In this document: one piece after another, positions 58,058 through 64,000 of the stretch | Position numbering within the stretch: position 1 is the stretch's first letter | Layout of the letters: each line of letters opens with the position of its first letter | DNA from: Sutcliffiella horikoshii | GTDB taxonomy: Bacteria; Bacillota; Bacilli; Bacillales; Bacillaceae_I | Direction of reading: 5' to 3' | Assembly (NCBI GenBank): GCA_001636495.1 | Contig: KV440964.1 | Coordinates: 3,674,666-3,738,665, forward strand | DNA length: 64,000 bases | Notes under the pieces: model-generated | Seen by the model: only the letters and a program-made list of their open reading frames with translations | The model's database searches: none | What the model was told of the DNA's origin: nothing | Made by a program: the position numbers and the translations under genes

Positions 58058-59131
58058 TTGAATACGAATCACCAGTTAATGAAGACTCTTACAGAAACAG
58101 AAGGCAATCCGGGGTTTGAAAAAAGAATCTATGATGTCATGAAAAAGGAAATATACAAGCATACGGACAAGATTATTACCGACAAACTGGGAAGTATTGT
58201 GGGGCAGGTCGGGTCAGATGGACCAAAGATTTTGATTGCTGGACATATGGATGAAGTCGGGTTTATGGTCAGCCATATCACTAAAAATGGGTTTTTGCGG
58301 ATTGTTCCATTAGGAGGCTGGTGGGGACATGTTCTTCTTTCCCAACGTGTGAAAGTATTGACGCAAAAAGGCGATCTAACTGGAGTTGTCGGTTCCAAAG
58401 CTCCCCATGTATTGACATTGGAAGAACGAAAAAAAGTGATGGATATTGACAAGATGTTTGTCGATATTGGAGCGTCTTCTAGGGAAGAAGCGGAGTCATT
58501 TGGAGTGGCGGTTGGGGACCCTGTATCTACCATCTGTCCATTTGAACCTTTATCTAATCCTAAGCTGCTGCTTAGTAGAACCTGGGACAATCGGGCCGGC
58601 TGCTATATTGCCTTAAGGGTGCTAGAAAAATTAAAGCAAAAAAGCGGACCAAATCAAGTCTTTTCTGGAGCAACGGTGCAAGAAGAGGTGGGTTTACGTG
58701 GTGCGGAAACCCTCGCTAATTTGATTCAGCCTGATATCGCTTTTGCTGTGGATGTTGGTGTAGCAGGTGATATTCCTGGCATGAATCCCGAAGAGGCAAG
58801 TGTTTCATTAGGAAAAGGACCAATCGTGGGCTTCATGGACCGTTCCATGATCCCACACAGAAAGCTAAGGGATCATGTCGTTTCCATAGCAAAAGAGCTT
58901 TCTATCCCTTATCAAATTGACATCATGACTGGAGGCGGCACAGATGCTGGGAAGTTCCATGTAACAAACAGCGGTGTACCAACCATGGTTGTAAGTGTCC
59001 CTTCTAGGTATATTCACAGTCACGTATCCGTAGTGCAAGAAGATGACTTAGAAAATGCCATTGAATTGTTGTATCAAGTTATTCTTACTCTCGACTCTAC
59101 AAAAGTAAAAAAGATGGAAGGATTGGAATAA
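58058..59131 (+). CDS. M42 family glutamyl/aminopeptidase
   Basis: A 357-residue metallopeptidase. Metal and catalytic residues fit M42: His63 and Asp65 (AGHMDEVG), Asp177 (WDNRAG), Glu209/Glu210 (VQEEVGLRG), Asp232 and His320 (RYIHSH). These enzymes form large hollow tetrahedral assemblies and trim peptides. Length equals YtoP of Bacillus subtilis. It starts with TTG at 58058 behind ATAGGAGGTGTCAAG. A YusW-like gene follows after 30 bases and may be cotranscribed. Confidence 0.92.
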   Translation: MNTNHQLMKTLTETEGNPGFEKRIYDVMKKEIYKHTDKIITDKLGSIVGQVGSDGPKILIAGHMDEVGFMVSHITKNGFLRIVPLGGWWGHVLLSQRVKVLTQKGDLTGVVGSKAPHVLTLEERKKVMDIDKMFVDIGASSREEAESFGVAVGDPVSTICPFEPLSNPKLLLSRTWDNRAGCYIALRVLEKLKQKSGPNQVFSGATVQEEVGLRGAETLANLIQPDIAFAVDVGVAGDIPGMNPEEASVSLGKGPIVGFMDRSMIPHRKLRDHVVSIAKELSIPYQIDIMTGGGTDAGKFHVTNSGVPTMVVSVPSRYIHSHVSVVQEDDLENAIELLYQVILTLDSTKVKKMEGLE

Positions 59132-59161
59132 GAGAAAATGCATAAAATGGAGGAATGGAAA

Positions 59162-59554
59162 ATGTTTAAAAAATCCTTAAAATCCGTATTGATTTTCACG
59201 ATCGCGTTAGTCGGCTTCGCAACAGCTACTACTGTACAAGCAGCACCTAATGTTATTGATTTCGAGCTTGAAATTGACTTAAAAGACCAGACAAAATATG
59301 ATTTGGAGTATGAAGTGAAAGGGAATTTTTTCGAGGCAAAATATCAAGTTCCTGCTAGCCCTGTTCTTTACGGACAAAATGCCAAAGCGAAAGTGGAAGA
59401 CTTCATTAAGCAACTAAATGTGTCACCTTCTTCGGATAAAAAAGCGTTAAAAGAACAAACGATAACACTACTAAAAGTGGACCCTAATAACATAGAAGAG
59501 TTTGAACTTGAAATAAAGTTTGACGATGGTCAAAAAATAGAAATAGACAATTAG
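59162..59554 (+). CDS. YusW-like secreted protein
   Basis: A 130-residue protein with a signal peptide (MFKKSLKSVLIFTIALVGFA to TTVQA, cut after about residue 27) and a mature domain of about 100 residues with two parallel phrases, DFELEIDLKDQTKYDLEYEVK and EFELEIKFDDGQKIE, as in the YusW family. Function unknown. The ATG at 59162 lies behind AATGGAGGAATGGAAA. Ends at a terminator. Confidence 0.75.
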   Translation: MFKKSLKSVLIFTIALVGFATATTVQAAPNVIDFELEIDLKDQTKYDLEYEVKGNFFEAKYQVPASPVLYGQNAKAKVEDFIKQLNVSPSSDKKALKEQTITLLKVDPNNIEEFELEIKFDDGQKIEIDN

Positions 59555-59561
59555 TCAATGG

Positions 59562-59596
59562 AGATCAACCTTGGAAAAATAAGGTTGATTTTTTCT
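59562..59596 (+). terminator. Terminator after the YusW-like gene
   Basis: ATCAACCTT pairs with AAGGTTGAT around an A-rich loop, then TTTTTTC. Confidence 0.88.
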
Positions 59597-59753
59597 TTGT
59601 TGTTAAATGTTTAACGTATTAAGATGTCCCTATTTTTCAAATAAAGATATATTACAAATACTTTTTAACTGTTCATGTTATAATGAAGTGGATATCCTCT
59701 AGGGAGATGAGTATCCTGTTTATTGCAGTTGAAATCAAAATACGTATTTAGAG

Positions 59754-60323
59754 GTGAGACGAATCACTACATCTTCAACCACAAATTTAGAGAATTTAAT
59801 GATAGGTCATGTCTATTATCTTTTTGAAGATAAAGACGTTTATTTAGAGAATTTGATATCATATGTTAATACTGGTATAAAAAATAGTCAAAATGTCTTA
59901 ATTATAGAGAGCATGAAAAATATCCCCAAGGTAAATGAGGCACTGAATAAACATTTTAACAGTGAAGAGCAATCGAACATTAGAATAGTAAATAATTTTG
60001 ATTACTATTTTGCTAGTGGGGACTTTAATACAAAAGCAATGTTGGATCATTTTGCAAAAGATGTGGTTTTATTTAATGAAAAAAATAATTCTATTCGCAC
60101 ATGGGCCAATGTAGAATGGGCTTCAGATGATCCTGATGCCGAAAATCTTAAAATTTACGAAGCAATCATTGATGATTTCGTGCTAAATAAAAATATGGTT
60201 TCAGTCTGCGCTTATTCTTTCAACTCCATAACCCCGACTTTCAATAGGATCTTGGAGCAGGTGCATAGTTACGTAATGACTGATAACAGTTTTGCTGTAT
60301 CAAACCGATATAAAAAAACTTGA
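59754..60323 (+). CDS. MEDS domain protein
   Basis: A 189-residue cytosolic protein consisting of a single MEDS (DcmR sensory) domain: GHVYYLFEDKDVYLENLISYV (about 18-38), NVLIIESMKNIPKV and VCAYSFNSITPTF near the end. In other organisms this domain senses halogenated or C1 compounds in front of kinases; stand-alone members are of unknown use. The start is uncertain: GTG at 59754 with a weak site, or ATG at 59799. An extended -10 (TGTTATAAT, 59676-59684) precedes it. The ATG-poor leader has a small inverted repeat. Confidence 0.75.
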   Translation: MRRITTSSTTNLENLMIGHVYYLFEDKDVYLENLISYVNTGIKNSQNVLIIESMKNIPKVNEALNKHFNSEEQSNIRIVNNFDYYFASGDFNTKAMLDHFAKDVVLFNEKNNSIRTWANVEWASDDPDAENLKIYEAIIDDFVLNKNMVSVCAYSFNSITPTFNRILEQVHSYVMTDNSFAVSNRYKKT

Positions 60324-60352
60324 GGTCATTCTTAGACCCCAAGTTTTTTTTG
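60312..60352 (+). terminator. Terminator after the MEDS gene
   Basis: AAAAAACTTGAGGTC pairs (one mismatch) with GACCCCAAGTTTTTT, followed by more T. Confidence 0.85.
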
Positions 60353-60370
60353 ATGTGCTTTTAGACTTTT

Positions 60371-61786
60371 CTATATATACTTCCGATGTACACTCTTCCC
60401 GTCATACGTAAACAGCACATTCTTCGTCTCAATTACCGATTCCATATGCACAGGTCGACCCCAGATTTGGAAGATATAGGGCATGACTTTCTCCAAATAC
60501 TTAAGGTCAAGTTCAATCCCTTCAAACCAGTGTTTAAGGTATAGCTCACCGGCTCTCAAATAATCTCCGTCATTCACCGTAATATATGGGAAGCCGCCAT
60601 TTACCCGCATGTTCACCAGCTGGTCACGTACGCCTTCCCAAGCCTTATCGACAATTTTATAATCTTTGCCCTGCTTCTGGAACAGATACATATCCTCCCG
60701 CATGACGAGATCTTTATTCAAATAGTTGCGCAAGAAGGAAATATCAGATTCCACTTCCCTTACCTCAAACATTTTTTCCCTACCTGATCCAGGCTTCACA
60801 CCATCCCGTTTCATTGCCTCGGATGGATTGTCGTAGCGCTCCTCGATATCTTCAAAAATTTTGATACCCAAGTAATATGGATTGATGCTTGTTTTGGAAG
60901 GCTGAACGACTCCGGCATTTAGCTTTGCGTATTCCAGTGCCTCGTCGCTTGTCAGGTCCATTTCACGAAGAATGCGTTGATGCCAGTAGGAAGCCCAGCC
61001 TTCGTTCATGATTTTCGTTTCCATCTGTGGCCAGAAGTAGAGCATTTCCTCGCGCATCATCGTCAGGATATCACGTTGCCAATCCTCAAGCTCGCTGCTA
61101 TATTGTTCAATGAAGAGGAGAATATCTTTTTCCGGCTGTGGCGGAAACTTCTTTTTCCTCTTTTTGGGGACTGCTCTAGGTTTATTCCTTTCATCCAAGT
61201 TCCAAAGATCATCATATTGGCTCGCCCTTTTCGGTGCCTCTTCCTCTTCTTCCATATCCTCCATGCTCCAAGCAAGCTTGGAACGAACTAAGGAAGGATC
61301 GATATGCTCTTGTATCGCCAGCACGGCATTAAGGAAGTCCTCTACTTCCTTTTTCCCATAATCTTGTTCATATTGCTTGATTCTCTCTGCCGTAGCCGCC
61401 ATGCTTTCCACCATATCCCTATTGGTATTCTGGAAACGGCAGTTGTTTTTGAAGAAGTCACAATGAGCCAGGACGTGTGCAACAATCAGCTTATTCTGTA
61501 TCAATGAGTTTGTATCCAGTAAAAAGGCATAGCAAGGATTAGAGTTAATCACCAGTTCATATATTTTGCTGAGCCCCAAGTCATAATGAAGTTTCATCTT
61601 GTGAAATTGTTTCCCAAAGCTCCAGTGGGAGAAGCGTGTCGGCATTCCATAGGCTCCAAAGGTATAGATGATGTCGGCCGGACAGATTTCATAACGCATC
61701 GGGTAAAAGTCCAGTCCAAACCCTTTTGCTATCTCGGTAATTTCATCAATTGCATGAAATAGGGCTTTTTCGTCATTTGCTCTCAT
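60371..61786 (-). CDS. spoVR: Stage V sporulation protein R
   Basis: A 471-residue cytosolic protein needed for normal spore cortex formation. Typical blocks are HWSFGKQF (about 55-62), [12 protein letters not shown] (about 78-89), [12 protein letters not shown] (about 101-112) and [11 protein letters not shown] (about 285-295). The His-Cys and Glu residues hint at metal binding. The ATG at 61786 follows GGGAGGTAGTTTTA; a longer frame to 61882 lacks a site. It is monocistronic. Its promoter could be of the sigma-E type, but the spacing I found is not good. Confidence 0.95.
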   Translation of the reverse strand: MRANDEKALFHAIDEITEIAKGFGLDFYPMRYEICPADIIYTFGAYGMPTRFSHWSFGKQFHKMKLHYDLGLSKIYELVINSNPCYAFLLDTNSLIQNKLIVAHVLAHCDFFKNNCRFQNTNRDMVESMAATAERIKQYEQDYGKKEVEDFLNAVLAIQEHIDPSLVRSKLAWSMEDMEEEEEAPKRASQYDDLWNLDERNKPRAVPKKRKKKFPPQPEKDILLFIEQYSSELEDWQRDILTMMREEMLYFWPQMETKIMNEGWASYWHQRILREMDLTSDEALEYAKLNAGVVQPSKTSINPYYLGIKIFEDIEERYDNPSEAMKRDGVKPGSGREKMFEVREVESDISFLRNYLNKDLVMREDMYLFQKQGKDYKIVDKAWEGVRDQLVNMRVNGGFPYITVNDGDYLRAGELYLKHWFEGIELDLKYLEKVMPYIFQIWGRPVHMESVIETKNVLFTYDGKSVHRKYI

Positions 61787-61944
61787 TAAAACTACCTCCC
61801 TTTTCCTCTTATCACAATGTATGAACAAGGTGACAATATCATGAGAAGGGATTGTTCGAAAACGACAATTTTCAGTCAGCAAACCAATTATTTGAAAAGC
61901 AATGGTATACTTTTCTCAAGTGATATTTAAAGGAGTTTACATAT

Positions 61945-62814
61945 ATGGAGCTTTTATTATTTATTCTTTTAGGTTTTTCGATCAGCATGCTTTCCGGCTT
62001 CTTTGGAATAGGCGGCGGTCTAGTACTGACACCAGTATTGCTTCTTATTGGGTACACACCCATAGAAGCGATTTCCACCAGTCTCCTTTATACCATCGGG
62101 ACATCCATGGCGGGGGTGTACGCCCATTTCAAAATGAAAAATATACAATGGAAAGCTGCACTAATTATCGGAGCAAGTGGAGTGCTTGCGACCCAAATCG
62201 CCTATCCAGTGGTCAGTTGGCTCGAATCAAAGGGATACGATACAACCGTTGTACCAATCCTTTATCTTGCCTTGCTAACCTATTTCGCTTATAAGATGTT
62301 GAAAAAGGATAAAGGGGACAAGCGAGCTGCGTATGATGCCTCTGTAAAAGGCCAAGGTATCTTAAAATTCATTTTCATCGGTATCATTGCCGGCTTTCTT
62401 TCTACCACGCTTGGTGTAGGTGGAGGGTTCATCATTGTGCCCCTGTTGATTGCTTACTACGCATTTTCTTCCAAACAGGCAGTCGCAACAAGTTTAGCGG
62501 GGGTCATCTTGATTGTCACTGCAGGATTCATTACATATGCGGTGAATAATCCAATCAATTTCAAGGTTGGACTGTTTTTGATCGCAGGAGCAATCATCGG
62601 CTCTCAGTTGGGTGCACGTGCCACTTCTTTTTTCAATAGCAGAAGCATTCAGAAACTGCTGGGATTCCTCTATATAGTGACCATGCTCAGTTTGATTTTG
62701 GAGATGATAGAGCTTTCTACAGTTGGTTTGGTAGCTTTGGGGTGTTATACCCTCTTCATCAATATCTTTTTAATAACAAGGCTCCTACAGAAGAAAGTGC
62801 AACCTTCGAATTGA
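61945..62814 (+). CDS. TauE/SafE family sulfite exporter-like permease
   Basis: A 289-residue membrane protein with about 8 membrane segments and two TauE halves, each starting with a glycine-rich pattern: SGFFGIGGGLVLTPVLLLIG (about 13-32) and STTLGVGGGFIIVPLLIA (about 153-170). The family exports sulfite or sulfoacetate-type anions; substrate here unknown. The ATG at 61945 follows AAAGGAGTTTACATAT. Divergent from spoVR. Confidence 0.9.
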   Translation: MELLLFILLGFSISMLSGFFGIGGGLVLTPVLLLIGYTPIEAISTSLLYTIGTSMAGVYAHFKMKNIQWKAALIIGASGVLATQIAYPVVSWLESKGYDTTVVPILYLALLTYFAYKMLKKDKGDKRAAYDASVKGQGILKFIFIGIIAGFLSTTLGVGGGFIIVPLLIAYYAFSSKQAVATSLAGVILIVTAGFITYAVNNPINFKVGLFLIAGAIIGSQLGARATSFFNSRSIQKLLGFLYIVTMLSLILEMIELSTVGLVALGCYTLFINIFLITRLLQKKVQPSN

Positions 62815-62816
62815 AG

Positions 62817-62873
62817 TAAAAAAGACCATCCTCGAACAGGTAATTACCTGATGATGAGGAGGTCTTTTTTGAT
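62817..62873. terminator. Bidirectional terminator
   Basis: AAAAAAGACC...TCCTC pairs with GAGGA...GGTCTTTTTT, with an inner CAGGTAATTACCTG palindrome. It lies between the TauE gene and mgtE. Confidence 0.85.
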
Positions 62874-64000
62874 TATGGCGTCAAATAAGAAAGGAATGCT
62901 GTAGCGATTCCGAAGTAAATCATTAATGATAGGATATCATTTAATGTAGTAATTAATGGACCAGAGGCGATTGCAGGGTCAATGTTAAGTTTGTATAAAA
63001 TTAACGGAATAATGGTTCCTGCCAATGTTCCAATTATTAAAGTCAAGAACAATGATGAGCCTACTACGACTCCTAAAATCCAATTTCCATCTTGCCAGAC
63101 ATACGCTATTAATGTAATTAAAATTGCGCACGTTACTCCTATTGTAATACCTACCCTAAATTCACGTAAAATCAGTTGAAAAACAACTTTCTTGTCAATT
63201 TCTCTTGAAATTAATCCACGTACAACAACTGCCAGTGATTGTGTTCCGGTATTACCAGTCATTCCAGCTATCATCGGCATGAAAAACGCCAATGCTACAA
63301 CTTCATCTAGAGTTGCTTCAAATCCACTTATAATACTTCCAGAAATGAGTCCAATAAATAATAATAATATTAACCATGGAAGCCTTCTTTTGGATGCCAC
63401 AAGTGCAGGGGTATCAAAATCAATATCCTTACCTGAGGCGGAAAGCTTTTCAATATCCTCATTCGCTTCCTGGATTACGACGTCAATGACATCATCGACC
63501 GTAACAATCCCAATTAATATTTTTTCATCGTCCACAACCGGTACCGCTAAGAAGTCATATCGTTCAATGATATTTGCCACTTCCTCTTGGTCCGTGTCCA
63601 CATGAACAGAAATGACCCTCGAAAACATGATTTCCTGAATCTTTTCATGAGCGTCTGCCAAGATAAGATCACGATAAGAGACAACTCCTACAAGCCTTTT
63701 CTCTTCGTCAATGACATATAAGTAGTTAATCGTTTCAGCAAGTTCCGCAAAAGATTTCAGCTTATCCACCACTTCACGGACTGTATACTCCTGAGGTATC
63801 CAAACATATCGGTTTGTCATTAATCTACCGGCAGTTTCCGCTTCGTATTTCATTAAGTCTTGAACTGCGGTGGATTCTTCTTTATTCATTTTTGCTAAAA
63901 ATCGGCCTTTGATCTCCGGATCCATTTCGTCAAATAAGGAAGCCAGGTCATCGTTGTCCATTCGGTCCATGACTTTTGCCGATTTTTCCACGCCGATTTT
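62873..64000 (-). CDS. mgtE: Magnesium transporter MgtE (partial, N-terminus beyond the window)
   Basis: About 375 residues are visible; the N-terminal part lies right of 64000. Visible regions are the end of the MgtE-N domain, two CBS domains (from TAGRLMTNRYVWIPQEYTV to the linker before SKRRLPWL) that sense Mg2+, and the membrane channel with five helices, including PMIAGMTGNTGTQSLAVVVRG and the pore region. MgtE closes when intracellular Mg2+ is high. Any riboswitch control region would be outside the window. Confidence 0.95.
   Translation of the reverse strand, partial: KIGVEKSAKVMDRMDNDDLASLFDEMDPEIKGRFLAKMNKEESTAVQDLMKYEAETAGRLMTNRYVWIPQEYTVREVVDKLKSFAELAETINYLYVIDEEKRLVGVVSYRDLILADAHEKIQEIMFSRVISVHVDTDQEEVANIIERYDFLAVPVVDDEKILIGIVTVDDVIDVVIQEANEDIEKLSASGKDIDFDTPALVASKRRLPWLILLLFIGLISGSIISGFEATLDEVVALAFFMPMIAGMTGNTGTQSLAVVVRGLISREIDKKVVFQLILREFRVGITIGVTCAILITLIAYVWQDGNWILGVVVGSSLFLTLIIGTLAGTIIPLILYKLNIDPAIASGPLITTLNDILSLMIYFGIATAFLSYLTP

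Noticed and set aside
61815-61850. Sigma-E promoter for spoVR (ATATT and CATACATT on the minus strand)
   Set aside because: Both elements look right, but the spacer is only about 11 bases where about 14 is expected.

Overview
The window looks like a chromosomal segment of a low-to-moderate GC, endospore-forming Bacillaceae member (Bacillus sensu lato). The support is strong AGGAGG-type ribosome binding sites with frequent TTG/GTG starts, a spoVR gene, an RsbR-type stressosome paralogue, a sigma-B-like promoter, a FruR/CcpA-type fructose operon and six riboswitches of types common in Bacillus. No tRNA, rRNA, CRISPR array or prophage was seen. This is mostly housekeeping and accessory metabolism, with few signs of recent transfer.

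Layout. 0-7 kb: a TPP-riboswitch thiamine salvage operon (tenA, ykoE-like), an MFS exporter, an SDR oxidoreductase, a bacterial eRF1-like protein and a class A PBP. 7.2-10.6 kb: a MITE-like element, a guanine-type riboswitch and a frameshifted adenine deaminase, then a universal stress protein and a Gly/Pro-rich protein. 10.6-16.4 kb: two small basic proteins, a TetR + paired SMR exporter operon, a GltT-type symporter, an aldo/keto reductase and an RsbR-like STAS protein. 16.5-20.3 kb: class I ribonucleotide reductase (nrdAB) behind a candidate NrdR box and a cobalamin riboswitch. 20.3-25.5 kb: a UppP-DedA pair and several small secreted, lipo- or membrane proteins. 25.8-30.1 kb: a guanine riboswitch with xpt and a large purine permease, a second MITE copy in opposite orientation and a Gly-rich repeat protein.

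30-41.8 kb: K+/H+ antiporter, a minimal tyrosine recombinase, a second UppP, a Ca2+/Na+ exchanger, membrane proteins, a large Bacillus intergenic repeat, an RND exporter, a TVP38-type protein and a two-component system. 42-44.2 kb: c-di-AMP riboswitch and ktrAB potassium uptake. 44.2-49 kb: azoreductase with an MhqR-like operator, a DUF3990 (ADP-ribosyltransferase-like) protein convergent with a zeta-toxin-like kinase, a YrzF-like kinase, and a Mn2+ riboswitch controlling a hidden 36-residue peptide plus a YybP-like lipoprotein. 49-54.2 kb: PadR-ChrA, ferritin-like protein, DUF421 protein, KdpD-type USP protein and a carotenoid-desaturase-like flavoprotein. 54.3-64 kb: fruRKA, M42 aminopeptidase, YusW-like protein, MEDS protein, spoVR, TauE-type exporter and a truncated mgtE.

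Common themes are RNA-level control of cofactor, purine and metal homeostasis (TPP, guanine twice, cobalamin, c-di-AMP, Mn2+), ion homeostasis (K+, Mg2+, Ca2+, chromate) and undecaprenyl-phosphate recycling. Of the six riboswitch loci, four have visible intrinsic terminators with competing pairings that I could trace (adenine deaminase, ktrAB, Mn2+ and, less completely, cobalamin). All family assignments are from memory of family motifs; no database search was run.
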